Positions 1 to 8,492 are shown, counted from the first letter of the stretch. The stretch: DNA of 54,258 nt from Candidatus Nitrospira nitrificans (GCF_001458775.1 NZ_CZPZ01000017.1:1-54258); one strand, 5' to 3'. Made by a program: numbers and translations. Notes: generated by a model not told the origin, from the letters alone.

Positions 1-127
1 GTTGGTGTTATGGCAAGACCCCGATGCACACGTTCCTGGACAGTGTGCCCTTGGCGAAGGAAAAAATCCTAGCGGCGTAAACCCGGTGAGGACTCGCTGT
101 CTGTCCGATGAAGTCTTGACTTATACA
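1..127 (+). mobile_element. IS481-like insertion sequence, partial (3' end and terminus)
   Basis: The first 127 bases are identical to the reverse complement of the last 127 bases of the window. The shared block holds the 3' end of a transposase gene and stops at an ACA end (TGT...ACA on the outward strand), the usual terminal trinucleotide of IS481-type elements. Beyond base 127 the two flanks are unrelated, which places the IS boundary there. The rest of the element lies outside the window, so no target-site duplication can be tested. Confidence 0.75.
3..80 (+). CDS. Transposase C-terminal fragment (IS481 family), partial
   Basis: An open frame entering from the window edge encodes about 25 residues ending in GKTPMHTFLD and then SVPLAKEKILAA before a TAA stop at 78-80. 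The GKTPM-x-TFLD tail is typical of the C-terminus of IS481-type DDE transposases; the catalytic domain lies outside the window. The same fragment, on the other strand, closes the right end of the window. Family assignment rests on this short tail only. Confidence 0.65.
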   Translation, partial: WCYGKTPMHTFLDSVPLAKEKILAA

Positions 128-379
128 CCAAGAACCTTTCCACATCGTAGTTTTTCCTCCTCTCCGCCGTAAGCCTTTCTCTGATTTGTGAAGTATTACC
201 TCCTCAGTTCTTATTTCTGAAGCCGCAGCATCGGCATTCATATCTCATGCCGGATTCCTCAACAATTTCTTAGGCTCTATTTGAACCTCGCGCTATGTGT
301 CCCCCTATGTGTCCGAATTCTCATGTTATGAAAGCACACATATCAGAAGAACGACGAAAGAACATTTGAAAATAAAGCA

Positions 380-847
380 ATGATTGATCACATGCAATCA
401 ATCCACACTCCCGGCGCTATGATCACAACGGTACTTTCGACTGTCGTCCTGCTGCTCTTCGCTTGCGGGCCTGGTGGTCCGAACGATCACGTCCAGCCGT
501 CTACGATAACTCATGGTGCCAGTCCTCAAAAGGAAGGTATCGGTCTTGGACAGTCTTCTTCCGTCACCTCAAGTCCTGCGTCTCTTGCCACTATTGCCGT
601 TCAATTTGAGCAAAGTCCTGCTCCGGCAGAAAACCTTGCCGTACCGGAGTGGATGGCTCGGGCGCTTGCCTCGCCGGACATCTGGGTTCGGCTCAATGCT
701 CTAGAGACCTGGGTATGCCGGAATGAAAGAAGCGTGGTTAATCCACTGATACCGGCCTTGGATGATCCGAATGAGTTGGTGCGTAATCGGGCGATGCAAT
801 TAATCGAGGAAGACTGGATAGCTGAGCAGGTCATCTTATCGAAATAG
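380..847 (+). CDS. Putative lipoprotein with HEAT-like repeats
   Basis: A 155-residue protein of unknown function. Residues 14-30 are a hydrophobic stretch ending in LLFAC, a plausible lipobox with Cys30, so the mature protein would be a lipid-anchored periplasmic or outer-membrane protein. After a Ser/Pro-rich linker, residues about 90-150 (WVRLNALETW ... NPLIPALDDPNELVRNRAMQLI) look like one to two HEAT repeats, a protein-protein interaction fold. No strong ribosome-binding site decides between the ATG at 380 and the ATG at 419; the latter would give a signal peptide lacking positive residues. It stands alone, upstream of the DUF1566 pair. Confidence 0.6.
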   Translation: MIDHMQSIHTPGAMITTVLSTVVLLLFACGPGGPNDHVQPSTITHGASPQKEGIGLGQSSSVTSSPASLATIAVQFEQSPAPAENLAVPEWMARALASPDIWVRLNALETWVCRNERSVVNPLIPALDDPNELVRNRAMQLIEEDWIAEQVILSK

Positions 848-964
848 ATCCACTATCCGAAGGTGGAAATGAAAGAAGAGCAAAAATTGAAGCGATGAAA
901 GAGGACGAAGCGTTGAAAGGTGAGGCTCCGTTGAATCAGGGCGATTGATCAAAGGGAGGAGCAC

Positions 965-1588
965 ATGGGTCACAGGAAAAAGAAATGGATGGGCGTGGCC
1001 GGAGCACTTGTCGTCAGTGGAGTCCTGTTCGTAGCTGGACTTGGCTCACCAAGTGTGCAGGCCGCCGGAAATCCATTTAACGAGATTCTCGATAAGCTCA
1101 ATCAAATTTTGGCGGCCATCAATGGGATTCAGCAAAGCAATTCCACTCTACGGTGGGATCAGGCCCTTCCGTCGGCGCAACGGTTTGTCATTCTTCGAGC
1201 ATTCAACAATGAAGCGGTCCTGGACAAGAACACCGGGCTGGTGTGGGAGCAGTCGCCGGACACGAATTCGACAGTTTGGTCCAGTTCCCGCGTGGTTTGC
1301 GCCAGCAAGGCTGTCGGCGGTCAGAAAGGCTGGCGGCTCCCCTCTATCGCCGAACTGTCAAGTTTAGTCGATCCCTCTGTGTGGCCGGCTCCAACCCTCC
1401 CGCCTGGCCATCCGTTTACTAATGTCCTGCCGGTTCCCCGTTGGTCGGCGTCGACGGACGCTAGTAATCTTACGAACGCGTGGGGCGTGTTCTTCAATGT
1501 TGGTGGTGGCCAGGTGACCGTCATCAGTAAGACCTCCAGCAGCTTTATCTGGTGCGTCCGTGGCGGCATGAATGCGGATCAGTATTGA
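965..1588 (+). CDS. Exported DUF1566 (Lcl C-terminal) domain protein, copy 1
   Basis: A 207-residue secreted protein. The N-terminus has a basic start (RKKK), a hydrophobic core and a VQAAG cleavage region around residue 34. Residues about 80-200 form a DUF1566/Lcl-type domain, recognised by VLDKNTGLVWE, GWRLPSIAEL, a WSAS block and the closing WCVRGG. Such domains are C-type-lectin-like and usually extracytoplasmic; ligand unknown. A good Shine-Dalgarno (AAGGGAGGA) precedes the ATG. The next gene is a paralogue with the same WCVRGG-x-N-x-x-QY end, so the pair arose by tandem duplication. Confidence 0.8.
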   Translation: MGHRKKKWMGVAGALVVSGVLFVAGLGSPSVQAAGNPFNEILDKLNQILAAINGIQQSNSTLRWDQALPSAQRFVILRAFNNEAVLDKNTGLVWEQSPDTNSTVWSSSRVVCASKAVGGQKGWRLPSIAELSSLVDPSVWPAPTLPPGHPFTNVLPVPRWSASTDASNLTNAWGVFFNVGGGQVTVISKTSSSFIWCVRGGMNADQY

Positions 1589-1708
1589 AATGCGATAGGA
1601 CGAGTAAGACGAAAAGAAAATGAAGACACACAACATTCATTCTGAGCGCTCTTTGATGTCGCACAGAATACAAATAAATGATCCACCCTCAACATAGAGG
1701 GAAGCCGT

Positions 1709-2317
1709 ATGAGTACCATGCGATCTACATGGCCAGGTGCCTTGGCCGGCCTCGTCCTCATTGGAGGCGGACTCTTGCTGAACTATGGAAGTGAAGTTCC
1801 CTCAACGGGCGCACAGGCAGCCTCGGCAAATCAACTCACGGTGATGGTCAACAAACTGAACCAGATCATAGCGCCTGTCGGAGATTATTCAACAGAGCAA
1901 TTCCACTCCACGGTGGACACCAACAATTCGTCGGCTTCGCGCTTTGTCATTGCCTTTCCAGGCGCTGTGCTGGACAAGCAGACAGGGTTGGTTTGGGAAG
2001 AGACGCCCGATGCTACCCCCAGAACCTGGACGGAGGCGACTCGCTACTGTATCGATAAAACGGTCGGGGGCACGATCGGCTGGCGATTGCCCTCGGCGGC
2101 AGAGCTCAAGGGCGTTCAGGATGCGTTGATGGCGCCGCAGTTTGTCCAGGCGAGCGTCTTTCCTCATGTCCGGTCAACCATCTATTGGTCGGCCTCACAG
2201 GCTCCAATCGGTGGGTCATTAGTACATTTGGTCGATGATCGAGTAAGTGGCGGCGATACGTCCAACACTTTTCCTACCTGGTGCGTCCGTGGCGGCGTGA
2301 ATACAGAGCAGTATTGA
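1709..2317 (+). CDS. Exported DUF1566 (Lcl C-terminal) domain protein, copy 2
   Basis: A 202-residue paralogue of the gene just upstream. It has a signal peptide (hydrophobic residues about 11-25, probable cleavage after TGAQA) and the same DUF1566 landmarks: VLDKQTGLVWEE, GWRLPSAAELKG, YWSASQ and WCVRGG. Both proteins carry a short helix-forming region after the signal peptide (NKLNQI in both), which may mediate oligomerisation. Divergence between the copies is clear, so the duplication is not recent. AGAGGGAAG lies just upstream of the ATG. Function unknown. Confidence 0.78.
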   Translation: MSTMRSTWPGALAGLVLIGGGLLLNYGSEVPSTGAQAASANQLTVMVNKLNQIIAPVGDYSTEQFHSTVDTNNSSASRFVIAFPGAVLDKQTGLVWEETPDATPRTWTEATRYCIDKTVGGTIGWRLPSAAELKGVQDALMAPQFVQASVFPHVRSTIYWSASQAPIGGSLVHLVDDRVSGGDTSNTFPTWCVRGGVNTEQY

Positions 2318-2806
2318 GAAGTCGATGACTGTGAGCTGATGCGAAAGAGAAGAATAGTTCGATGACCAAGAGAAGATGAACTCACGCTTGTCCTGTGGCC
2401 CTCTGGTAGAAAGAAAAACGAGACACCTGCAGATGGTCCAGAGCTTGTGGTGCGTTACGTGAATCCGATTGGATTCACCTGTATCGGTTCCGATTCACCC
2501 TATTCTATTGGTCGGTTGAGACCCGGCTGGAGTTTGAAGATGTGAATTCGCGAAAGTCATGATTTCCACGGTGGTTGTGCTGTTCAGAAGATCGAAAACT
2601 CGGCGAATCAATGACAGCACAGGATTTGCTAAATCTGTATAGCAGGCCCCTGGTCGGGAGAGGCGGGGCCGCCCGATCCAGCAGCCTTCCCTTGTGAGGC
2701 CCGACCAGGGCCGGCGAGTCCGGCGGTGATATACGACCATCACCGCCGGGTTTCGCTGCTAGAGTATCGTTCTCTTCTAACTATTCCGGAGGGAGTGCTG
2801 TAACGG
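2318..2806. other. Intergenic region with palindromes, no gene seen
   Basis: About 490 bp between the DUF1566 gene and the HicB-like gene. I see no convincing coding region. It contains a perfect palindrome at 2459-2478 (8-bp arms GTGAATCC / GGATTCAC around a 4-base spacer) and, further on, the two larger hairpins listed separately. Confidence 0.6.
2645..2748. repeat. Two adjacent stem-loops in intergenic DNA
   Basis: Arms CCTGGTCGGG (2649-2658) and CCCGACCAGG (2700-2709) pair perfectly, and pairing extends outward through flanking GGCC with one bulge. Immediately after it CGGCGGTGAT (2721-2730) pairs with ATCACCGCCG (2739-2748) around an 8-base loop. No T-tract follows, so a simple intrinsic terminator is doubtful. 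It could be a small structured RNA, a REP-like element or a leader of the HicB-like gene 60 bp downstream. Confidence 0.5.
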
Positions 2807-3034
2807 ATGTATTGTATGAAGACGTTTACCGCCTACTTAGAATGGGACCCGCGAATAAACTTGTGCGTGGGCTTTGTGCCTGGAATCCCAGGGGCGCATA
2901 CGCAGGCAAGAAGCTTGGACGAATTGCAGAAGAAATTGAAAGAAGTCCTGGGGTTATGTCTTGAAGAATATCGGGATGCCTGCGAAGATCTGCCGCGGTT
3001 CATAGGACTCCAGCAAATCGAGGTGGCCGGGTGA
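2807..3034 (+). CDS. HicB-like antitoxin, apparently solitary
   Basis: A 75-residue protein with the compact HicB fold signature: TAYLEWDPRINLCVGFVPGIPGAHTQ followed by a helix (SLDELQKKLKEVLGLCLEEY). HicB proteins are RNase-H-like antitoxins that bind a HicA mRNA interferase and repress their own operon. No HicA-like gene lies on either side: upstream is hairpin-rich non-coding DNA, downstream an unrelated convergent small gene. A GGAGGG motif 13 bases upstream fits ATG 2807; ATG 2816 is an alternative. Confidence 0.7.
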   Translation: MYCMKTFTAYLEWDPRINLCVGFVPGIPGAHTQARSLDELQKKLKEVLGLCLEEYRDACEDLPRFIGLQQIEVAG

Positions 3035-3055
3035 GCCGGCTACCCATTGTCGTGC

Positions 3056-3253
3056 TTAGGCAACGCGGATTCGTTTTATCCGTTTCACTTCTCGCTCTAA
3101 TTGATCCAGCCGCGACTCCGTAGCAGTCTGCTTGGTGGGGTCCGTCTTCAGCACTCGGCTCACCAAAGCATGATACGGTATCGCCGAGGCCCGCAGGCGC
3201 GCCGTGCCGGCTTCATCTATCATGAGATCCTTGAGCTTTGGTTCGCGCATCAT
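3056..3253 (-). CDS. Small hypothetical protein with C-terminal coiled coil
   Basis: A 65-residue protein starting MMREPKLKDLMIDEAG. I do not recognise its family. The last third (ESRLDQLEREVKRIKRIRVA) is a charged heptad-like helix, suggesting a short coiled coil. The start at 3253 is chosen because GGAGG lies just before the two consecutive ATGs; an upstream in-frame GTG at 3277 abuts the stop of the amidohydrolase gene. It is the third gene of a minus-strand operon after the aminotransferase and amidohydrolase. Confidence 0.5.
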   Translation of the reverse strand: MMREPKLKDLMIDEAGTARLRASAIPYHALVSRVLKTDPTKQTATESRLDQLEREVKRIKRIRVA

Positions 3254-3277
3254 ACAGCCTCCGAAACCCTCCTCCAC

Positions 3278-4486
3278 CTACGTTCGTGCGAGCACTCCCG
3301 CCACGAATTTCCCCGCCTTCATCACGCCCATAATCTTGTCCCGCTCTCGCAGCACGTCGATCCGTCTGAGCGGGTTTCCTTTTAAAATCACAAGATCGGC
3401 TTCCATTCCTTTGGCCAGCGTTCCGACTGAATCCTGAATGCCGATGAGTTGGGCCGCCGTGGCGGTCGAGGCAATGATGGCCTCCATCGGCGTCATACCG
3501 AGCGCGACCATCCGTTCAAGTTCCTGCGCATTCTCCCCATGGTAATTGAAGGGGGTTCCGGCATCGGTTCCCATGGCGATGGCAATGCCGCTCCGGTGCG
3601 CATGCGTGAAACTGGCTCGGTGGCGCTTGGTCATCGCTTTAGCCTTGTCGAGTGCGCTTTCCGGGATGCCGCAACTTGGTCGGCAGGCCGCCGTGGTCGC
3701 CAAGGCTGAAAGGGTCGGGACCATATAGACTCCATATCGCTTCATGAGCGTTCCCGACTCGTCGTCCAACAAGGTGGCATGTTCGATCGATCGCACCCCG
3801 GCGGTGATCGCGTTTTTCATCCCGCCAGCGCCATGGGCATGGGCGGCGACTCGTTTCCCGGCTTGTTGCGCCGCATCGACCGCTGCCGCCAACTCCTCCA
3901 TCGTCATTTGCGCGTCATCCGGCGAGGTGCCGGGCGTCAGCACTCCTCCCGAGGCGATCACCTTGATGACCCCCGCGCCGGCGGCGACCTGTTCGGCCAC
4001 CGCTTGCCTGACCTGCTCCGTCCCTTCCACTTCCTGGCCGATGAACCGCGCATGGCCACCGATCATGCAGATGGCGCGTCCTGCACCGACGATGCGTGGC
4101 CCGGGCATCACGCCGGATTCAATGGCTTGTTTCAGCGTGAAGATCGAATGGTCCCGCGATCCCACGTCGCGCACCGTGGTAAATCCGGCGTCAATCGTCG
4201 CCTTCGCGTGCGTGGCCGACTTCAGCAACGTATAGGCAGGCTGCTCTGATTCGAGCGCGCCGACGACGTCCGGCTCTCCGCCCAAACACAGATGGACATG
4301 GCAGTCGATGAGTCCTGGGATAATCGAGAGCCCGCGGCCGTCGATGCGGACAGCCCCTTTGGGAATTCCGACTTCCTTGCTTGGGCCGACTGCCACGATC
4401 TTCGTGCCGCGCACGAGCAGTGTCGCGTTATCGTGAAGGTCTCCCGTCCCATCAATGAGGCGCACGTGATGAATGGCAATCGTCAC
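3278..4486 (-). CDS. Metal-dependent amidohydrolase family protein
   Basis: A 402-residue TIM-barrel amidohydrolase of the imidazolonepropionase/prolidase-like branch. It shows the HxH metal motif (DCHVHL, about residue 61), a lysine in GVIKVIASGG suited to metal bridging, the histidines of AHAHG and SIEHAT, and the catalytic aspartate in MGTDAGTP. The C-terminal KGMEADLVILKGNPL closes the beta-sandwich domain. Related enzymes hydrolyse dipeptides or cyclic amides; the substrate is not deducible here. Start is GTG with GGAGGG upstream. Only 3 bp separate it from the aminotransferase stop, so the two are co-transcribed. No signal peptide: cytoplasmic. Confidence 0.85.
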   Translation of the reverse strand: MTIAIHHVRLIDGTGDLHDNATLLVRGTKIVAVGPSKEVGIPKGAVRIDGRGLSIIPGLIDCHVHLCLGGEPDVVGALESEQPAYTLLKSATHAKATIDAGFTTVRDVGSRDHSIFTLKQAIESGVMPGPRIVGAGRAICMIGGHARFIGQEVEGTEQVRQAVAEQVAAGAGVIKVIASGGVLTPGTSPDDAQMTMEELAAAVDAAQQAGKRVAAHAHGAGGMKNAITAGVRSIEHATLLDDESGTLMKRYGVYMVPTLSALATTAACRPSCGIPESALDKAKAMTKRHRASFTHAHRSGIAIAMGTDAGTPFNYHGENAQELERMVALGMTPMEAIIASTATAAQLIGIQDSVGTLAKGMEADLVILKGNPLRRIDVLRERDKIMGVMKAGKFVAGVLART

Positions 4487-4489
4487 AAC

Positions 4490-5668
4490 CTATCGCCCTC
4501 CGCTATAGATATGCGCCGCCGCTTGCAGCGCGGCGCCGGGAGTCGAAACCCACCCGCGACGAATCCCGATCTCCTCCATGGCGTTCAACAGCGTCAGCAC
4601 ATTGGCCTCCGTCGAGGATTCTCCCATCAGTCCGATCCTCCAGACCTTTCCCTTGAGCGGGCCAAGGCCTCCGCCGATTTCGATGCCGAACCTTTCCAGC
4701 AATTGGGAGCGGACGGCTGCCTCATCGATGTGTGCTGGAATGGTGACGCAGATCAGCGTCGGAAGCCGCCGATCAGGAGGAGGCAACGGGTCGAGACCGA
4801 GCGCCATCAGTCCCGCGAGCAACGCGCGGCTATTCAGGTGATGGCGGGCAAATCTGGCTGGAAGCCCTTCTTCCTCAACCAGGCGCAACGCCTCCCGCAG
4901 GGCATACAGCATCGAAATCGGCGCCGTATGATGGTAGGCACGGTTGTGCTCCGTCCAGTACTCCGCAATGAGGGATAAATCCAAATACCAGCTTTGACAA
5001 GGAGAGCGGCGGAGCTTGATGACGGAAAGCGCGCGCTGGCTTAACGTCAAGGGAGCCAAGCCGGGCGGGCAACTGAGACACTTTTGCGTGGCGCTGTAAC
5101 ACACATCGATGCCCCATCGATCGACCTCCACCGGGATTCCAGCAAGCGACGTGACCGCATCAACGATCAGGAGCGCGTTGTACGCGCGACACAGGGCGCT
5201 GATCGGTTCGAGAGGTTGCCACGCCCCTGTCGACGTTTCGGCCTGGACCAGCACAACGGCCTTCACCGGGCTCGACTGCCGGAACGCTGCGGCAATCATA
5301 TCGGGCTCGATCACCTGCCCCCATGGAACTTCCACTCGAACGGCCTTGCCTCCGCAGCGCTCAACGACTGTGGCAAGTCGAGTACCGAACACCCCGTTGA
5401 TACCCACGATGACGGAGTCGCCTGGTTCAATAACATTGACGACCGCCGCTTCCATGCCGGCTGATCCAGTTCCCGAGACGGCGATCGTAAACTGATTCGT
5501 CGTCGAGAATACGTGGCGCAAGAGGCTCTGAATGTCGGTCATCACTCGCAAGAATGTCGGATCCAGATGCCCGACCAACGGAGCGGCCAAGGCTTGGAGT
5601 ACCCGAGGGTGCACGATGCTGGGGCCCGGCCCTAGGAGCAGTCGTCGTGGGGCGTGAAAGCTCTCCAT
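4490..5668 (-). CDS. Class V aminotransferase (alanine/serine-glyoxylate type)
   Basis: A 392-residue PLP enzyme of the class V (AGXT-like) family. Landmarks are LLGPGPSIVHPRVL at the N-terminus, SGTGSAGMEAAV for cofactor phosphate binding, VDAVTSLAG with the PLP-ring aspartate, and SATQKCL with the Schiff-base lysine (about Lys196). The start at ATG 5668 is preferred over an upstream in-frame codon at 5710 because AAGGAG precedes it by 10 bases. It leads the operon with the amidohydrolase. A second, clearly distinct paralogue sits next to serA at 37.9 kb. Amino donor and acceptor are not deducible. Confidence 0.85.
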   Translation of the reverse strand: MESFHAPRRLLLGPGPSIVHPRVLQALAAPLVGHLDPTFLRVMTDIQSLLRHVFSTTNQFTIAVSGTGSAGMEAAVVNVIEPGDSVIVGINGVFGTRLATVVERCGGKAVRVEVPWGQVIEPDMIAAAFRQSSPVKAVVLVQAETSTGAWQPLEPISALCRAYNALLIVDAVTSLAGIPVEVDRWGIDVCYSATQKCLSCPPGLAPLTLSQRALSVIKLRRSPCQSWYLDLSLIAEYWTEHNRAYHHTAPISMLYALREALRLVEEEGLPARFARHHLNSRALLAGLMALGLDPLPPPDRRLPTLICVTIPAHIDEAAVRSQLLERFGIEIGGGLGPLKGKVWRIGLMGESSTEANVLTLLNAMEEIGIRRGWVSTPGAALQAAAHIYSGGR

Positions 5669-5776
5669 CACCAATAGGCTCCTTCCATCCCGCGGGGCTA
5701 GTATAGCCAAGTCAGGCAGGGGAGGCTATGCGATAAATCCTAGGCTTAGTCTAAGTAGGCTGTCGAACGTCCGCGG

Positions 5777-5985
5777 GGTGTTGACAAGGCCGCTCAGCAA
5801 GACGCACGGCGCGACGAATAAGGAACCGCCAAGTCCGTGCCGGCGAGACGGTGAGCCGGCAGTATCCCAAGCGAGGCGTAATCATTTTTCACCGACCCGC
5901 TCGGAGCTGCTCGGGCAGCTCTTGTCCGGTGGTACATTGAGCCCCTGAGCGCCGCGAGAACGCTACTGCGGATTTTTTCAACACC
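5777..5985. repeat. MITE-like element A (divergent copy)
   Basis: GGTGTTGACAAGGCCGC at 5777-5793 is an imperfect inverted match of the end at 5968-5985 (reverse complement GGTGTTGAAAAAATCCGC). Length about 209 bp, no coding potential. The ends resemble those of two other intergenic elements at 32793-33021 and 43517-43687, but the interior differs, so membership is tentative. It fills most of the space between the divergent aminotransferase operon and the CPBP protease gene. Confidence 0.45.
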
Positions 5986-6007
5986 TGTATAGCTACTTTG
6001 AGGGGAT

Positions 6008-6035
6008 TTGGCCGGGTGAAGGCCCATGGTATAGT
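6008..6035 (+). promoter_or_regulatory. Possible sigma-70 promoter of the CPBP protease gene
   Basis: TTGGCC (6008-6013) and TATAGT (6030-6035) are 16 bases apart. Transcription would start only a few bases before the ATG at 6045, giving an almost leaderless mRNA. No Shine-Dalgarno is visible in front of that ATG, which fits. Seen by eye only. Confidence 0.3.
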
Positions 6036-6044
6036 CAGCAACCC

Positions 6045-7541
6045 ATGAGCGACCAAGCACTCGTCATCGGACAATCATCGGATTTCCCGCAGCGCGACCA
6101 CCCGATAGTTCCTGACCAATCGATTCCCCCGTACGGTTCTCGATGGTCGCTGGTTGTGAGCGGAGTTTGCGCCGGTATTCTGCTGGCGGCACTCGGCGCT
6201 GTGCTGTGGTTTTCGGTAACCCTTCCAAAACTTCAGCGATTTGAGGACCCGGATCGTGCTCTTGAGCTGATGGTGGGCCGTACCCTGGAAGCACAAGACA
6301 GCCTTCGGCGCGCGCCGGAATGGCAACAGTGGCTGGCTGACTGGACGATGGGCAGCGATGGTGAAGCCCGGAGGCAAGCGATTCAGTGGTATCGGGAACT
6401 GGTTGAGACGACCGATGATCCTCTGTCGAAGCTTCGGCTGGCCGTTCTACTCGGGGAATCCGGACAGGAAACGGCGGCGCTCGCCGAGACCAAGGCGTGG
6501 CAAGGCCGTGGTGCCTCGGCATTACTATTCGGACCACTGATCGAGGCTGCGTACGGTTCCCGGCCGCTTGATAGGACACAAGAGGCAGAGTTACAGGCCT
6601 CGCTGGCGGAAGCGTTGCCGAGCGGATGGTTCTATGATCGCCTTGCCGCGAGATTGGCTCGACGTGCGGGCCATCAGGACCTCTTGACGACGGTGGATGA
6701 GCAGGCGGTACTCCGAGAGGATCGGGTCCAGCGATGGATCCGCCCATTGATCATGTTCGAGTTGATGTGCCTGGTGATGGGGTCGGCCATGCTGGTGGCG
6801 GTGACCAGAATCCGGGGAAAGCGGGTGGACATTCTGCGTCTCCATGTACCCGGGATTCCACCTCCTTGGTCCGGAGGAACTGCCGCTGCCGTCATCCTCC
6901 GCGGCGGCGCCTTAGGAGTCGTCACGACTGCCATGATTCTGTCTTCGTCGTCATTTCAGCATGCGCCGTTGCGTGCCTTGGCCATTCCCTTGGCTAACCT
7001 ACCGCTGCTGGTCCTCGCCTACGTTCGACTGCTGAAGCCGGCCGGCCTGACGTTCTCGAACGGATTCGGTCTCAGGATCAAGCGAGATAACCTTGGACGC
7101 CTGGCCTGCACGGTGCTTGCGGTTGTCGCAGCCGGACTTTGGGGCGAATGGGTGATGGGGAGGGCTGCCGAATTCTTGAATCTCAATAACCACTGGACGG
7201 AATGGTTTGATCCGGATCTCGTGTGGGGAGCTCCATCCGTCATGGCCGTGAGCGTGCTCGAGTATGTCATCTTCGCGCCGATCTTCGAGGAACTTGCGTT
7301 TCGGGGATTGCTGTTCGCGATGCTCCGCCGCCGGTTGGAATTCCTTCCTGCGGCCCTGATCAGCACCAGTCTCTTTGCCCTCGCCCACGGCTATAGCCTG
7401 ATCGGCTTCGTCAGTGTCTTTTGGAGCGGGTTCCTCTGGGCGTGGATCTATGAACGGACGGGGAGCCTGATTCCAGGCATAGTCGCCCACGCGATGAACA
7501 ATTTGCTCGTGTGCCTCACGGTGATGGCGTTGCTTCGTTGA
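6045..7541 (+). CDS. CPBP-family intramembrane metalloprotease (CAAX protease-like)
   Basis: A 498-residue membrane protein. One transmembrane helix near residues 35-57 is followed by a soluble, tetratricopeptide-like helical region (about 60-230) and then several membrane helices. The C-terminal CPBP/Abi domain has the glutamate pair in FEELAFRGLLF (about residue 415), FALAHG and the last histidine in HAMNN. These residues bind zinc in CAAX-processing and bacteriocin-immunity-related glutamic/metallo proteases. The large N-terminal soluble insert is longer than in minimal CPBP proteins. It stands alone between a MITE-like element and a convergent SDR gene. Substrate unknown. Confidence 0.82.
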   Translation: MSDQALVIGQSSDFPQRDHPIVPDQSIPPYGSRWSLVVSGVCAGILLAALGAVLWFSVTLPKLQRFEDPDRALELMVGRTLEAQDSLRRAPEWQQWLADWTMGSDGEARRQAIQWYRELVETTDDPLSKLRLAVLLGESGQETAALAETKAWQGRGASALLFGPLIEAAYGSRPLDRTQEAELQASLAEALPSGWFYDRLAARLARRAGHQDLLTTVDEQAVLREDRVQRWIRPLIMFELMCLVMGSAMLVAVTRIRGKRVDILRLHVPGIPPPWSGGTAAAVILRGGALGVVTTAMILSSSSFQHAPLRALAIPLANLPLLVLAYVRLLKPAGLTFSNGFGLRIKRDNLGRLACTVLAVVAAGLWGEWVMGRAAEFLNLNNHWTEWFDPDLVWGAPSVMAVSVLEYVIFAPIFEELAFRGLLFAMLRRRLEFLPAALISTSLFALAHGYSLIGFVSVFWSGFLWAWIYERTGSLIPGIVAHAMNNLLVCLTVMALLR

Positions 7542-7551
7542 ACGAATTCCG

Positions 7552-8340
7552 CTATAGCAGTTCAAGCGCCTCGAAGAGATCTCCATGGCGTAAATCCGTG
7601 CCACCCAACCTGAGCAACTCGCGCATCCGCTTGTTCGACACTCGCTTCCCTGTGGCGGTGGCCTTCTGAGAATCGGAGGATCGAATATTCCATCGTTGCT
7701 CAACCACCTGACAGATATCTATCCAGGTCCTCGGATTTCCGTCGCTGATGTTGTAAACCCTGCTGGACTCGGCATGGGTAAGGGCTGCGAGACAGGATGA
7801 AGCCAGGTCCTCCACGTGAATCAGGTTGACATATTTGCGCGAGCGGTTCACTCGACCTGTTCTAATCCATTCGACGGGATTGCGGCCAGGGCCATAGATC
7901 CCCGCAACTCGCAACACAATGGCGCCATATATAGTTCGTAATAGTTCCTCACCCTGCACGCGAGGTTTTGTCGGGTCTATTGGGGCTGTTTCATCAACCC
8001 ACGGTGGCGGATACTCAGCGGAGGCTCCGCTGTCGTAGGCGGAAGTACTGCCGAGTACCACCAGCCGACGGGTATGGAGAGATATGGTGTCAGCGAACCG
8101 CCGAACCAACTCGATCGGTACTGGGGGAAAGCACCATGCGATATCGGTTGTTGTCGGAATCGCCTGCCAGGTCTCAGGTTGTTCCAAATCGAATCGTATC
8201 CGTTGGTCAGGCCTCAGATGACCGAGATGCCGATCGGGGTCACGACTGGTGGCGAAGACATGCGGGTAGTCGCGCTGAGCAAGCGGCAGGAGAAACTTGG
8301 CCGTGTAGCCTGATCCGAGGATGGTGAGTGAGTGATGCAA
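7552..8340 (-). CDS. NAD(P)-binding SDR-like protein (YeeZ-type epimerase/dehydratase)
   Basis: A 262-residue Rossmann-fold protein. The nucleotide-binding loop reads GSGYTAKFL rather than the classical GxxGxxG, followed later by LGSTSAYD and RVAGIYGPGRNP typical of extended SDRs. The usual catalytic YxxxK is missing: the corresponding helix reads PRVQGEELL, as in YeeZ-like proteins of unclear activity. The only possible start in frame is a TTG without a clear ribosome-binding site, so the N-terminus is uncertain. It is convergent with the CPBP protease gene. Cytoplasmic; substrate unknown. Confidence 0.72.
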   Translation of the reverse strand: MHHSLTILGSGYTAKFLLPLAQRDYPHVFATSRDPDRHLGHLRPDQRIRFDLEQPETWQAIPTTTDIAWCFPPVPIELVRRFADTISLHTRRLVVLGSTSAYDSGASAEYPPPWVDETAPIDPTKPRVQGEELLRTIYGAIVLRVAGIYGPGRNPVEWIRTGRVNRSRKYVNLIHVEDLASSCLAALTHAESSRVYNISDGNPRTWIDICQVVEQRWNIRSSDSQKATATGKRVSNKRMRELLRLGGTDLRHGDLFEALELL

Positions 8341-8420
8341 GTTCAGTTGTATCTCGAGCCGACGTGTACGCAGTCTGCCAGCGAGAACCGATCAGAGTCC
8401 AATAAAAAAGGTCATTTTAG

Positions 8421-8449
8421 TTGGTGGGGCAATGGTCTCGTGCTATAGG
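8421..8449 (+). promoter_or_regulatory. Possible sigma-70 promoter of the beta-propeller lipoprotein gene
   Basis: TTGGTG (8421-8426) and TATAGG (8444-8449) are separated by 17 bases, about 44 bases before the ATG at 8493. Spacing is ideal, hexamers are moderate. Confidence 0.35.
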
Positions 8450-8492
8450 AGAAATAGGTATCGTACGTAGTATGCCAAGAAAAGGACATCCT

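Noticed and set aside
896-948. Micro-ORF (about 17 codons) between the HEAT lipoprotein and the first DUF1566 gene
   Set aside because: Too short and without a ribosome-binding site or similarity; likely chance.
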